The notes under the pieces were generated by a model. That model was given only the letters and a program-made list of their open reading frames with translations. It had not been told where the DNA came from and did not search any database. A DNA stretch of 64,000 nt, taken from the NCBI RefSeq assembly GCF_008327685.1, contig NZ_BDDE01000024.1, positions 164,913 through 228,912 on the forward strand, in the 5' to 3' direction. Below, piece by piece: positions 33,391-42,339 of the stretch; the first letter of the stretch is position 1, and every line of letters begins with the position of its first letter. The stretch comes from Actinomadura sp. K4S16 (GTDB lineage Bacteria; Actinomycetota; Actinomycetes; Streptosporangiales; Streptosporangiaceae). The translations under genes and the position numbers were made by a program.

Positions 33391-33517
33391 CCGTCTCCAC
33401 CACGCCGTAGATCAGCGGGATGCCGACGACGGCCCAGGAGACGACGAGACGCGGCACGGCCGTGTCGGTGGCCGTTTCGGGGTTCTCCTCCGGCGCGGGG
33501 CCCGGCGTTGACGCCAT
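33359..33517 (-). CDS. MFS transporter small subunit (52 aa)
   Basis: This 52-aa protein has a 20-residue polar, Pro/Glu/Thr-rich N-terminus, then one membrane span (LVVSWAVVGIPLIYGVVETV) and a short tail LPLFGG. The ATG follows AAGGAGAAG at good spacing. It lies 24 bp downstream of an OFA-family MFS transporter gene on the same strand, exactly where a one-span companion protein is found with such transporters in actinobacteria. It probably forms part of the transporter. Its last 32 bp lie antisense to the 3' end of the MocR gene. Confidence 0.8.
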   Translation of the reverse strand: MASTPGPAPEENPETATDTAVPRLVVSWAVVGIPLIYGVVETVRATLPLFGG

Positions 33518-33541
33518 GGTGCTTCTCCTTCGCTGTCGGGG

Positions 33542-34924
33542 TCAGGTTGCCGGGCTGGGGTCGGAGACGCGGGCCTCGGCTTCCGCCGCGCGGTGCCGCT
33601 CCGCCACCGGGCGGATCAGCAGGTTCGCGGCGAAGCCGATCGCCAGGACCCCGACCATGGTGAACAGGGCGGGCCGGTAGTCGGCGGCCACGAGCGCGCC
33701 CGGCTCGCCGCGCGCGTCCAGGAACCGGTTCACGATCAGCGGCCCGGCGATGCCCGCCGCCGACCAGGCGGTCAGCAGCCGGCCGTGGATCGCGCCGACC
33801 TGGTAGGTGCCGAACAGGTCCCGCAGGTAGGCCGGGACTGTCGCGAACCCGCCGCCGTAGAAGGAGATGATCAGCGCGGCGAGGGCGCCGAAGAACGCGG
33901 TCGAGGCGTCCCCGAAGAGGGCCAGCAGGACGTAGGCGGCCATGCCGACGCCGAGGTAGCCGACGTAGGTGCGCTTGCGGCCGATGTAGTCCGAGGTCGA
34001 GGACCAGACGAACCGCCCGGCCATGTTGAACATCGACAGCAGGCCCACGAACCCGGCGGCCTCGGTCGCCGACACCGACGTCGAGCCGCCGGAGCGGAAG
34101 AAGTCGCCGATCATCGGACCGGCCTGCTCCAGGATCCCGATGCCGGCGGTGACGTTGCAGAACAGCACCGTCCAGAGCAGCCAGAACTGCGGCGTCCTGA
34201 TCGCGGACGCCGCCGAGACGCCGCGCGGAGCGACCGGTGCCCTGGAGGGCTCCGCCGCGGGCGCGAATCCGGCGGGGCTCCATCCCGGCGGCGGGACCCG
34301 CACGGTGAACACGCCGAGCATCATCACCAGGAAGTACGCGACGCCCAGCGTGACGAACAGCAGCGCGACGGCGCCGCCGGACGCGGGGTCGCCGCCCGGG
34401 TCGTACAGCGCCAGCAGCCGGCGCGACAGCGGCGAGGCGACCAGCGCACCGCCGCCGAAGCCCATGATGGCCATGCCCGTCGCGAGGCCCGGCCGGTCCG
34501 GGAACCATCTGATCAGGGTCGACACCGGTGAGATGTAGCCGATGCCGAGCCCGATGCCGCCGACGAAGCCGTAGCCGAGGTAGACCAGCCAGAGCTGGCC
34601 GAGGGCGATGCCGAGCGCCCCGACCAGGAAGCCCGACGCCCAGAAGCACGCGGCGGTGAACATCGCCCGGCGCGGCCCGACGCGGTCCACCCACGTGCCC
34701 ATGACCGCCGCGGACGCGCCGAGCATCACGATCGCGATGGAGAAGACGACGCCGACCGCGGTGAGGCTGGCGTCGAAGTGCTTGACGAGCGCTGTCTTGT
34801 AGACGCTGGTCGCGTAGGCCTGACCGATGCAGAGGTGCACGGCGAGCGCGGCCGGTGGAATGAGCCAGCGGTTGTACCCCGGTTTCGCGACGGTGTGCCG
34901 CAGATCGAGGAAGGAGAGCGCCAC
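33542..34924 (-). CDS. OFA-family MFS transporter (oxalate/formate antiporter-like)
   Basis: This 460-aa protein has twelve hydrophobic segments. OFA/MFS landmarks are GTWVDRVGPRRAMF between TM2 and TM3, RWFPDRPGLATGMAIMGFGGGA, and the second-half SDYIGRKRTY. Family members exchange carboxylates such as oxalate or formate, though the substrate here is undetermined. The GTG start follows GGAGG by 7 nt. A 52-aa membrane subunit follows it. A TetR gene is divergent 138 bp away. Confidence 0.9.
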   Translation of the reverse strand: MALSFLDLRHTVAKPGYNRWLIPPAALAVHLCIGQAYATSVYKTALVKHFDASLTAVGVVFSIAIVMLGASAAVMGTWVDRVGPRRAMFTAACFWASGFLVGALGIALGQLWLVYLGYGFVGGIGLGIGYISPVSTLIRWFPDRPGLATGMAIMGFGGGALVASPLSRRLLALYDPGGDPASGGAVALLFVTLGVAYFLVMMLGVFTVRVPPPGWSPAGFAPAAEPSRAPVAPRGVSAASAIRTPQFWLLWTVLFCNVTAGIGILEQAGPMIGDFFRSGGSTSVSATEAAGFVGLLSMFNMAGRFVWSSTSDYIGRKRTYVGYLGVGMAAYVLLALFGDASTAFFGALAALIISFYGGGFATVPAYLRDLFGTYQVGAIHGRLLTAWSAAGIAGPLIVNRFLDARGEPGALVAADYRPALFTMVGVLAIGFAANLLIRPVAERHRAAEAEARVSDPSPAT

Positions 34925-35062
34925 GGCGGGCCTCCGGTTCGGGAGCGGATCCGGACAGGTGGTGCACCCCCGACACCGACGACCATAAACACAAACGTGC
35001 TACATGAAAACCCCTCCCCGCCACCCATCTGTCGACCGTGCCCCTTGTGGAATCATGAACTC

Positions 35063-35680
35063 ATGTCCGAGCCGGTCAGCGCGCGTCCCCGGGGCCCTGG
35101 GCGTCCGGGTTACGACCAGGCGACCGTGTTGCGGCGGGCCATCGAGCTCTTCAACCGGAAGGGCTACGAGGGGACCAGCATGGGCGACCTCGCCGAGGAG
35201 CTCGGGGTCGGCAAGTCGGCGATCTACCACCACGTGCCGGGCAAGACGCATCTGCTCGCGCTGGCCCTCGACGAGGCCCTCGACGAGCTGACCGCGGTGA
35301 TCCGCGCGGCCCAGGACGAGTCGGGCGGCACCGCCTACGAGCGGCTGCGCCGGGTGGTGCGGAAGAGCGTCGAGGTGCTGGTCGCCCACCAGCCGGCGGT
35401 GACGCTGCTGCTGCGCGTGCGCGGCAACAGCGAGGTCGAGCTCGCGGCGCTCCAGCGGCGCCGCTGGATCGACGCCCGGCTGGCGGAGCTCGTGCGCGCG
35501 GCGGCCGCCGAGGGGGCGCTGCGCGGCGACGTGCCGCCCGAGCTGGTGAGCAGGCTCCTGTTCGGCATGGTCAACTCGCTAGTCGAGTGGTACCGCCCGG
35601 GGGGCGAGGTGAGCGCGTCCGCCCTGTCGGACGCCATCACCACGATCGCGTTCGACGGGCTGGCCGCGCCGCCGTCCTGA
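35063..35680 (+). CDS. TetR-family regulator, probable paa repressor
   Basis: This 205-aa TetR-like regulator has a DNA-binding domain at about 15-60 (YEGTSMGDLAEELGVGKSAIYHHVPGK) and a helical C-terminal ligand domain with a LVEWYRPGG helix. It lies beside the paaABCDE operon and converges on paaE, as PaaR-type repressors do in actinobacteria, where phenylacetyl-CoA is the inducer. A candidate operator is present upstream of paaA. Control of the neighbouring MFS transporter is also possible. Confidence 0.82.
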   Translation: MSEPVSARPRGPGRPGYDQATVLRRAIELFNRKGYEGTSMGDLAEELGVGKSAIYHHVPGKTHLLALALDEALDELTAVIRAAQDESGGTAYERLRRVVRKSVEVLVAHQPAVTLLLRVRGNSEVELAALQRRRWIDARLAELVRAAAAEGALRGDVPPELVSRLLFGMVNSLVEWYRPGGEVSASALSDAITTIAFDGLAAPPS

Positions 35681-35690
35681 GCCGGCCCGC

Positions 35691-36749
35691 TCAGGCGTCG
35701 AAGTCGACGGTGACGGCGGCGCTGACCGGGTGCGACTGGCAGGTGAGCACGAACCCCGCCTCGACCTCCTCGGGTTCCAGGGCGTAGTTGCGGACCATGT
35801 CGACCTCGCCCTCGGTGACCTTGGCGCGGCAGGTGCCGCAGACGCCGCCCTTGCAGGCGAAGGGCAGGTCGGCGCGGGTGGCCTGGGCGGCGTCCAGGAT
35901 GCGCTCGTCGCGCGGCATCGGGGCGGTGCTCGACCGGCCGTCCAGGACGACGGTGACCTTGCTGGTCTCCCCGGTGACGACCGGGCCCTCGCGCCGCACC
36001 TCGGGGGGCGGCTCGTCGACGTAGAACAGCTCGACGTGCACCTTCTCGCGCGGGACGCCGAGCTCGGACAGGACGTCGCGGGCGCCGGTCACCATCGGCA
36101 GCGGGCCGCAAAGCCACACGTGGTCGACGTCGTCGACCGGCGTGACGGAGGTGAGCAGGCGGCGCAGGCGGTCGGCGTCGAGCCGGCCGGAGAACAGGTC
36201 CACCTCGCGGGGCTCGCGGCTCAGCACGTGCACGAGCTGGAACCGGGGGCCGTAGCGGTTCTTGAGGTCGCCGAGCTCCTCGGCGAACATGACCGTCCCG
36301 CTCGTGCGGTTGCCGTACAGCAGCCGCACGTGGGAGCCGGGGTGGGTGAGCACGGTGGCCGCGATCGAGATCATCGGGGTGATGCCGGAGCCCGCCGCGA
36401 TCAGCAGGTGCCGACCGGGCTCGGAGGGGTCGGCCCGCAGGCTGCCGGACGGGACCTGGACCTCGATCTCGGTGCCGGGGCGGACCTCCCGCACGAGCCA
36501 GGAGGAGAACATGCCGTCGGGGATCTCCCGGACGCCGATCCGCGGCCGGGCCCCCGCCGGCGCGCAGATCGAGTACGACCGGCGGTGCTCCCGGCCGTCG
36601 ACCGTCCGGCGCAGCGTGAGGCTCTGGCCGGCCGCGAACGCGTAGTCGCCCGCGAGTTCGGGCGGGACGTCGAACGTCACCGCCGCCGAGTCGTCGGTCA
36701 GCCGGTCGACCGCGGCGACCTTGAGTGGGTGGAACGTCGCAGCCGCCAC
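35691..36749 (-). CDS. paaE: Phenylacetyl-CoA 1,2-epoxidase reductase subunit PaaE
   Basis: This 352-aa protein combines an FAD domain (RRSYSICAP), an NADPH domain (GITPMISIAATVL) and a C-terminal plant-type 2Fe-2S ferredoxin domain with CKGGVCGTC and a final C in LTCQSHP. It passes electrons from NADPH to the PaaAC di-iron oxygenase that epoxidises phenylacetyl-CoA. The GTG start lies 2 bp after the paaD stop. It is the last gene of the operon. Confidence 0.95.
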   Translation of the reverse strand: MAAATFHPLKVAAVDRLTDDSAAVTFDVPPELAGDYAFAAGQSLTLRRTVDGREHRRSYSICAPAGARPRIGVREIPDGMFSSWLVREVRPGTEIEVQVPSGSLRADPSEPGRHLLIAAGSGITPMISIAATVLTHPGSHVRLLYGNRTSGTVMFAEELGDLKNRYGPRFQLVHVLSREPREVDLFSGRLDADRLRRLLTSVTPVDDVDHVWLCGPLPMVTGARDVLSELGVPREKVHVELFYVDEPPPEVRREGPVVTGETSKVTVVLDGRSSTAPMPRDERILDAAQATRADLPFACKGGVCGTCRAKVTEGEVDMVRNYALEPEEVEAGFVLTCQSHPVSAAVTVDFDA

Positions 36750-36751
36750 CG

Positions 36752-37252
36752 CTAGATCTCCTTCACGTGCTCGAACGGCTCAAGGCAGGCGGTGCACCGG
36801 TACAGCGCCTTGCAGGAGGTGGAGCCGAACTCCGAGGTCAGCTCCACGGAGTCCGACCCGCAGCGCGGACAGCGCAGCCTGCGGCGGGTCGGCGCGAGGG
36901 TCAGCGCGACGGGCCCGGAGCGCTCCGGGGCCGGGCCGGGCGGCGAGATCCCGGCGGTGGCGAGGGCCGCGCGGCCCCGCTCGCTGATCCAGTCGCTGGA
37001 CCACGCGGGGGTCAGCTCGATCTCGACCCGCACGTCGGCGTATCCGGCGTCGGTGAGCCGGTGGACCAGGTCGTCGCGCATCGTGGCGAGCGCGGGGCAC
37101 CCCGAGTACGTCGGGGTGATCGCCACGGTGACCGCGGAGCCGTGCTCCTCGACGCGGCGCAGCACGCCGAGGTCCTCCAGGGTCAGCATCGGCATCTCCG
37201 GGTCCCGGACGGACGCGGCGACGGCGTGGGCGGTGCCGGGCACGGCGCTCAC
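36752..37252 (-). CDS. paaD: Phenylacetyl-CoA epoxidase subunit PaaD
   Basis: This 166-aa protein is a MIP18/DUF59-type protein (DPEMPMLTLEDLGVLRRV, TPTYSGCPA) with a C-terminal zinc-ribbon (CPRCGS...CTAC), the typical PaaD form. It is thought to help assemble iron centres of the epoxidase. The GTG start overlaps the paaC stop by GTGA (37249-37252). Confidence 0.94.
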   Translation of the reverse strand: MSAVPGTAHAVAASVRDPEMPMLTLEDLGVLRRVEEHGSAVTVAITPTYSGCPALATMRDDLVHRLTDAGYADVRVEIELTPAWSSDWISERGRAALATAGISPPGPAPERSGPVALTLAPTRRRLRCPRCGSDSVELTSEFGSTSCKALYRCTACLEPFEHVKEI

Positions 37253-38178
37253 CACCGTCCCAGCGGGTGCGCGCGGGCGACGACCTGCATCTCGGCCAGC
37301 ATCCGGCTCAGCGCCTCGGTGTGGACGCCGTCGCGTCCGGCGCGGCCGGCGAGCATCCCGGTCTGCGGCACCTCCGGCCGCTCGACCCCGCTCGCGGCGA
37401 AGACCTGCGCGAGCACGGCGTCGGCGTCGTCCGCGGTGGCGGCCGGGTCCGCGGCCACGCCCGCCTCGGCGAGCGCGCGCTCCACCGGGTGGGTGCGGAA
37501 CAGCTCGTCGTGGTGGCGCCACACGTCGTCGAGCCCGGCGAGGACGCGGCGGCGCGACTCCTCGGTGCCCTGCGCCAGGGTGAGGAACCACCGGCCCGCG
37601 AAGTCGCGGTGGTAGGCCAGTTCCTTGACCCCCTTGGCCGCGACCGCGGCGAGGACGGCGTCGCGGCTGCCGGTGAGCCGCTCGAACAGCGCCAGCCGAG
37701 CGGTCGCGAACACCAGGACGCGGGCCATGGTGTGCCCGAAGTCGCCGTTCGGCAGCTCGGCGAGGCGCACGTTGCGGAAGGCGTCCGCGTCCCGGAAGAA
37801 CGCCAGCGCGTCTTCGGCCGGGACCGGCGAGCCCTCCGGCAGCGCCGGGACGACCGACGGGTCGGCGGTGGCCGCGCGGGCGAGCAGCAGCCGCGCCTGG
37901 CCGAGCAGGTCCAGCGCGATGTTGGCGAGGGCGATGTCCTCTTCGAGGTCCGGCGCGTGGCTGCACCACTCGGAGAGCCGGTGCGACAGGACGAGGGCGT
38001 CGTCGGCGAGCATCAGGCAGTACGTCGCGAGCGCGTGCGGGTCGACGCCGTCCGGGACGGTCGTGTCGACGCCGGCCAGCGGGTCCTCGAAGTCGGTCCC
38101 GAACGCCCACTGGGAGCTGTCGCCGTCCAGAAGCCCGTCGTACACGGAGCCGTGCTGAGAGGCGTGCTGATTCTCCAT
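37249..38178 (-). CDS. paaC: Phenylacetyl-CoA epoxidase structural subunit PaaC
   Basis: This ~309-aa ferritin-like helical protein is the structural partner of PaaA. Typical sequence includes LSEWCSHAPDLEEDIALANIALDLLGQARLL and ELAYHRDFAGRWFLTLAQGTEES. ATG 38178 is preferred for its GAAGG site 6 nt upstream. A GTG at 38190 that overlaps the paaB stop is the alternative and would add 4 residues. Confidence 0.94.
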   Translation of the reverse strand: MENQHASQHGSVYDGLLDGDSSQWAFGTDFEDPLAGVDTTVPDGVDPHALATYCLMLADDALVLSHRLSEWCSHAPDLEEDIALANIALDLLGQARLLLARAATADPSVVPALPEGSPVPAEDALAFFRDADAFRNVRLAELPNGDFGHTMARVLVFATARLALFERLTGSRDAVLAAVAAKGVKELAYHRDFAGRWFLTLAQGTEESRRRVLAGLDDVWRHHDELFRTHPVERALAEAGVAADPAATADDADAVLAQVFAASGVERPEVPQTGMLAGRAGRDGVHTEALSRMLAEMQVVARAHPLGRW

Positions 38179-38186
38179 GGCGGCCT

Positions 38187-38468
38187 TCACATGTGGGGGA
38201 CGTTCTCGGGGATCTCGTAGAACGTCGGATGCCGGTACACCTTGTCGCCGCTGGGGGCGAACAGCGGGTCCTTCTCGTCCGGGCTGGACGCGGTGATGGC
38301 GTCCGACCGCACCACCCAGATGCTCACGCCCTCGTTGCGGCGCGTGTACACGTCGCGCGCGTGCCGGACGGCCATCTCGTCGTCGGGGGCGTGCAGCGAC
38401 CCGACGTGCACGTGGTTGAGGCCGCGCTTGCCGCGCACGAAAACCTCGTAGAGCGGCCACTCGCTCAT
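38187..38468 (-). CDS. paaB: Phenylacetyl-CoA epoxidase subunit PaaB
   Basis: This 93-aa protein with WPLYEVFVRGKRGLNHVHVGS and DKVYRHPTFYEIP is the canonical PaaB. It bridges PaaAC dimers. It overlaps paaA by ATGA (38465-38468). Confidence 0.96.
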   Translation of the reverse strand: MSEWPLYEVFVRGKRGLNHVHVGSLHAPDDEMAVRHARDVYTRRNEGVSIWVVRSDAITASSPDEKDPLFAPSGDKVYRHPTFYEIPENVPHM

Positions 38469-39454
38469 GCCTCGGCTCCTTCCTCGCGCCCTGCGTCCGC
38501 ACTGCTCCGGGCCGCCTGCTTGCGCGCGAAGGCGGTCGCCGCCTCGCGCACCCACGCGCCCTCCTCGTGGGCGCGGCGGCGGTGCGCCAGCCGTTGTGCG
38601 TTGCAGGGGCCCTCGCCCTTGATGACGGCCGACAGCTCCGACCAGTCGGGCTCGCCGAAGTCGTGGGCCTGGCGCTCCTCGTTCCACCGCAGGTCGGGGT
38701 CCGGGAGCGTGACGCCGAGGGCCTCGGCCTGCGGGACGGTCATGTCGACGAAGCGCTGGCGCAGCTCGTCGTTGCTGTTGCGCTTGATGCCCCACGCCAT
38801 GGACCGCTCGGAGTTCGGCGAGTTCGCGTCCGGGGGCCCGAACATCATCAGCGACGGCCACCAGAACCGGTTCACCGACTCCTGGACCATCCGGCGCTGC
38901 TCGTCGGTGCCGCGCATCATCGTCATCAGCAGCTCGTAGCCCTGCCGCTGGTGGAACGACTCCTCCTTGCAGATGCGGATCATCGCCCGGCCGTAGGGGC
39001 CGTAGGAGGTGCGGCACAGCGGGACCTGGTTGCAGATCGCCGCGCCGTCCACCAGCCATCCGATGGTGCCGACGTCGGCATAGGAGAGCGTGGGGTAGTT
39101 GAAGATCGAGGAGTACTTCTGCCGGCCGGTGAGGAGCATCTCGGTCAGCTCGGCACGGGAGACGCCGAGGGTCTCGCACGCCGAGTAGAGGTAGAGGCCG
39201 TGGCCGGCCTCGTCCTGGACCTTGGCCAGCAGGATCGACTTGCGGCGCAGCGAGGGGGCCCGGGTGATCCAGTTGCCCTCCGGCTGCATCCCGATGATCT
39301 CCGAGTGCGCGTGCTGGGCGATCTGCCGGACCAGCGTCCTGCGATAGGCGTCGGGCATCCAGTCGCGCGGCTCGATCCGGTCGTTGCGCGCGATCGTCGC
39401 CTCGAACTGCTCGGCGGGCGCCGGCTGCGGCGCGGCCTGCGGCGTCGTCGTCAT
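38465..39454 (-). CDS. paaA: Phenylacetyl-CoA epoxidase oxygenase subunit PaaA
   Basis: This 329-aa di-iron oxygenase subunit has iron ligands within KVQDEAGHG and CKEESFHQRQ, the paired E/ExxH motifs, plus the conserved DWMPDAYRR and WLVDGAA. It epoxidises the aromatic ring of phenylacetyl-CoA. It is first in the paaABCDE operon. A palindromic TetR-type operator lies about 40 bp upstream. Downstream pathway genes (paaG, paaZ, paaH, paaJ) are not in this window. Confidence 0.96.
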   Translation of the reverse strand: MTTTPQAAPQPAPAEQFEATIARNDRIEPRDWMPDAYRRTLVRQIAQHAHSEIIGMQPEGNWITRAPSLRRKSILLAKVQDEAGHGLYLYSACETLGVSRAELTEMLLTGRQKYSSIFNYPTLSYADVGTIGWLVDGAAICNQVPLCRTSYGPYGRAMIRICKEESFHQRQGYELLMTMMRGTDEQRRMVQESVNRFWWPSLMMFGPPDANSPNSERSMAWGIKRNSNDELRQRFVDMTVPQAEALGVTLPDPDLRWNEERQAHDFGEPDWSELSAVIKGEGPCNAQRLAHRRRAHEEGAWVREAATAFARKQAARSSADAGREEGAEA

Positions 39455-39494
39455 GGGCTCCTCCCGCTGGGGACCCGGCTGAACTCGGCCTATT

Positions 39495-39514
39495 TACTGA
39501 CCGAGCGGTCTGTA
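39495..39514. promoter_or_regulatory. Candidate PaaR/TetR operator upstream of paaA
   Basis: TACTGACCGAGCGGTCTGTA is an imperfect palindrome (8 of 10 positions match between arms) with GACCG/CGGTC core, in the AT-rich paaA promoter. It resembles ACTnACCG...CGGTnAGT sites described for actinobacterial PaaR. Confidence 0.6.
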
Positions 39515-39584
39515 TTCAGCGTGACACAGGCCGCGCGAGGGTGCAAGAAGGGCGGCACGCCCGGCCCGCGGGACGGCCGGGACC

Positions 39585-40094
39585 TCAGTCGTCCCAGCTC
39601 TCCCACTGCGCTCCCCGGCCCCGCGCCTCGTCGAAGACCAGCCAGGTGCGCGTCGCCCGGACGCCGGGGATGTCCTGGATGCGTTCCAGCACCACGTGCC
39701 TGAGCGCCTCGTTGTCCGGGGCCCTGACCAGGGCCAGGACGTCGTAGTCGCCGCCGACCATCGCGAAGTGCTCGACGTAGGGGGTGTCCTGGAGCCGGGC
39801 CGAGACCGAGCGCCAGGAGTTCTGCTCGATGGTGACCGAGACGTACGCGCTGGTGCCGAGGCCGGCCTTGTGCGGGGCGAGCTCCGCGGTGAAGCCGGTG
39901 ACCACGCCCTCGTCCGTCAGGCGGGTCAGCCGCGCGTAGGCGTTGGCGCGCGAGACGTGCACGCGCTCGGCCAGCGCCCGCACCGAGATCCGGCCGTCGC
40001 GCAGCAGCTCGGCGATGATCGCGCGGTCCACGGCGTCCAGCCGCGCGGCAGAACGTCCGGGCCGGATGCCCTCAGCCCCCGCCTCCGATGACAA
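39585..40094 (-). CDS. Lrp/AsnC-family regulator (BkdR-like)
   Basis: The protein is about 169 aa. The N-terminal HTH includes LDAVDRAIIAELLRDGRISVRALAERVHVSR, followed by an RAM/AsnC ligand domain (VGGDYDVLALVRAPD). It is divergent from the branched-chain oxoacid dehydrogenase operon, the arrangement typical of BkdR. The TTG at 40094 follows GGGGG by 6 nt. An ATG at 40136 is also in frame, but the 14 codons between have atypical AT-rich third positions and look non-coding. Confidence 0.85.
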   Translation of the reverse strand: MSSEAGAEGIRPGRSAARLDAVDRAIIAELLRDGRISVRALAERVHVSRANAYARLTRLTDEGVVTGFTAELAPHKAGLGTSAYVSVTIEQNSWRSVSARLQDTPYVEHFAMVGGDYDVLALVRAPDNEALRHVVLERIQDIPGVRATRTWLVFDEARGRGAQWESWDD

Positions 40095-40214
40095 TTGGTG
40101 CCCCCATAGCCGCCGAACAAGCCATTTGTCGCCCATTGTGCCTGATGTCTTGAGCAGATCGTCGTCCGAGCGGACGATCGAACCGACAACCGTCCACAGG
40201 AAGGGAGCGGCGCC

Positions 40215-41321
40215 ATGTCCGTGCGGACACCTCACCAGGAGGCCGAGGGCCTCCTCCCCTCCCCCGTCCCGGTGCGCTTCGTCGCCGAGGACGGCACGGA
40301 CGCCGGAGCGCCCGCCGGATACAAGGCGCCGGAGGACGGCGCGCTGGTCGAGGCCTACCGCCGGATGGTGCTCGGCCGCCGCTTCGACCGGCAGGCCACC
40401 GCGCTGACCAAGCAGGGCCGGCTGGCCGTCTACCCGTCCAGCCGCGGTCAGGAGGCCTGCCAGGTCGCCGGGGTGCTCGCGCTGCGCGAGGACGACTGGC
40501 TGTTCCCGACCTACCGCGACTCGGTGGCGCTGGTCGCCCGCGGCATGGACCCCGTCGAGGTCCTCACGCTGCTGCGCGGCGGCTGGCACTGCGGCTACGA
40601 CCCCGTGGCCACGCGCGTCGCGCCCCAGTGCACGCCGCTGGCCACCCAGACGATCCACGCCGTGGGCATGGCCGACGCCATGCGCCGCAAGGGCGAGGAC
40701 GGCGTGGTGATGGCGTTCGTCGGCGACGGCGGGACCAGCGAGGGCGACTTCCACGAGGCGCTCAACTACGCCGGGGTCCTGCGCGCGCCCGTGGTGTTCT
40801 TCGTCCAGAACAACAAGTACGCGATCTCCGTGCCGCTGGCCAAGCAGACCGCCGCGCCCGCGCTGGCCTACAAGGGGGTCGGGTACGGCATCCGGTCCGA
40901 GCAGGTGGACGGCAACGACCTGGTCGCGGTGCTCTCGGTCCTGACGGCCGCCGTCGAGCACGCCCGCTCCGGCGGCGGCCCATTCCTGGTCGAGGCGCAC
41001 ACCTACCGCATGGACTCCCACACCAACGCCGACGACGCCTCCCGGTACCGCGAGGACGAGGAGGTCGCGCGGTGGGAGGCCGCCGACCCGCTCGCGCGGC
41101 TGGAGACGCACCTGCGCGGGCGCGGCCTGCTCTCCGCGGAGGACGTCGCCGCGGCGAACGAGGCCGCCGAGGAGTACGCCGCGCGGCTGCGCGACCGGAT
41201 GGCCGCCGACCCGGAGGCCGACCCGTTCGAGCTGTTCGACCACGTCTTCGCCGAACCCACGCCGCAGCTGCGCGAGCAGCGCGCCCTGCTGGCGTCCGAG
41301 ATGATGCCCGGAGAGGACTGA
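40215..41321 (+). CDS. bkdA: Branched-chain 2-oxoacid dehydrogenase E1 alpha
   Basis: This 368-aa thiamine-diphosphate subunit has the TPP/Mg motif GDGGTSEGDFHEALNYAG...QNN near residues 175-205, plus HTYRMDSHTNADD phosphorylation-loop-like sequence. The length and the close E1b/E2 neighbours favour a branched-chain (valine, leucine, isoleucine) or related 2-oxoacid complex over a pyruvate complex. It supplies starter acyl-CoAs for branched fatty acids. GGGAG precedes the ATG. The next gene starts 1 bp after the stop. Confidence 0.88.
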   Translation: MSVRTPHQEAEGLLPSPVPVRFVAEDGTDAGAPAGYKAPEDGALVEAYRRMVLGRRFDRQATALTKQGRLAVYPSSRGQEACQVAGVLALREDDWLFPTYRDSVALVARGMDPVEVLTLLRGGWHCGYDPVATRVAPQCTPLATQTIHAVGMADAMRRKGEDGVVMAFVGDGGTSEGDFHEALNYAGVLRAPVVFFVQNNKYAISVPLAKQTAAPALAYKGVGYGIRSEQVDGNDLVAVLSVLTAAVEHARSGGGPFLVEAHTYRMDSHTNADDASRYREDEEVARWEAADPLARLETHLRGRGLLSAEDVAAANEAAEEYAARLRDRMAADPEADPFELFDHVFAEPTPQLREQRALLASEMMPGED

Positions 41322-41322
41322 C

Positions 41323-42339
41323 ATGCCCGCGATGACGATGGCGCAGGCGCTGAACACCGCGCTGCGGGACGCGCTCACCGAGGACGAGCGGGTCCTGGTC
41401 TTCGGCGAGGACGTGGGCCCGCTCGGCGGGGTCTTCCGCATCACCGACGGGCTGACCCGCGACTTCGGCGAGGACCGCTGCTTCGACACCCCGCTGGCCG
41501 AGTCGGGGATCGTCGGCCTGGCCGTGGGCATGGCGATGGGCGGCTTCCGGCCCGTGGTGGAGATGCAGTTCGACGCCTTCGCCTACCCCGCCTTCGAGCA
41601 GATCGCCTCGCACGTGGCCAAGTTCCGCAACCGCACCCGCGGCCGCCTGTCGCTGCCGATGGTGATCCGCATCCCCTACGCGGGAGGCATCGGCGGCGTC
41701 GAGCACCACTGCGACTCCAGCGAGGCCTACTACGCCCACACGCCGGGCCTGAAGGTCGTCACGCCGGCCACCGCCGACGACGCGTACTGGCTGCTGCGCG
41801 ACGCCATCGCCGACCCGGACCCGGTCGTCTTCATGGAGCCGAAGCGGCTGTACTGGGCCAAGGGCGAGACCGACCGCGAGAACCGCCGCGCCCCCGGGTT
41901 CGGGCGCGCCGAGGTGCGCCGCGAGGGGCGGGACGCGACGCTGGTCGCCTACGGACCGAGCGTCCCGGTGGCGCTGGAGGCCGCCGAGGCCGCCGCGCGC
42001 GAGGGCCGCGACCTCGAGGTGGTGGACCTGCGCACCATCGTCCCGTTCGACGACGGGACCGTCGCCGCCTCGGTGCGCAAGACGGGCCGCTGCGTGGTCG
42101 TCCAGGAGGCCCAGGGCTTCGCGGGCGTGGGCGCGGAGATCGCGGCCCGCGTGCAGGAGCGCTGCTTCCACTCGCTGGCCGCGCCGGTGCTGCGCGTCTC
42201 CGGCTTCGACATCCCCTACCCTCCGCCGAAGCTGGAGCACTCGCACCTGCCGGACGCCGACCGCGTCCTCGACACCGTCGACCGGCTCCAGTTCGACGAC
42301 ACGCCCGACCTCCTGCACCTGGACAGGGAGGCCTCATGA
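41323..42339 (+). CDS. bkdB: Branched-chain 2-oxoacid dehydrogenase E1 beta
   Basis: This 338-aa transketolase-like subunit has FGEDVGPLGGVFR, FDTPLAESGIVGLAVGMA and EMQFDAFAYPAFEQ in the expected order, and a C-terminal transketolase domain (VVDLRTIVPFDDGTV). It pairs with E1 alpha to decarboxylate 2-oxo acids. It overlaps the E2 gene by ATGA (42336-42339). Confidence 0.9.
   Translation: MPAMTMAQALNTALRDALTEDERVLVFGEDVGPLGGVFRITDGLTRDFGEDRCFDTPLAESGIVGLAVGMAMGGFRPVVEMQFDAFAYPAFEQIASHVAKFRNRTRGRLSLPMVIRIPYAGGIGGVEHHCDSSEAYYAHTPGLKVVTPATADDAYWLLRDAIADPDPVVFMEPKRLYWAKGETDRENRRAPGFGRAEVRREGRDATLVAYGPSVPVALEAAEAAAREGRDLEVVDLRTIVPFDDGTVAASVRKTGRCVVVQEAQGFAGVGAEIAARVQERCFHSLAAPVLRVSGFDIPYPPPKLEHSHLPDADRVLDTVDRLQFDDTPDLLHLDREAS

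Noticed and set aside
40095..40136. N-terminal extension of the Lrp regulator from ATG 40136
   Set aside because: Third codon positions there are AT-rich, unlike the rest of the window, and the family normally starts close to LDAVDRAI.
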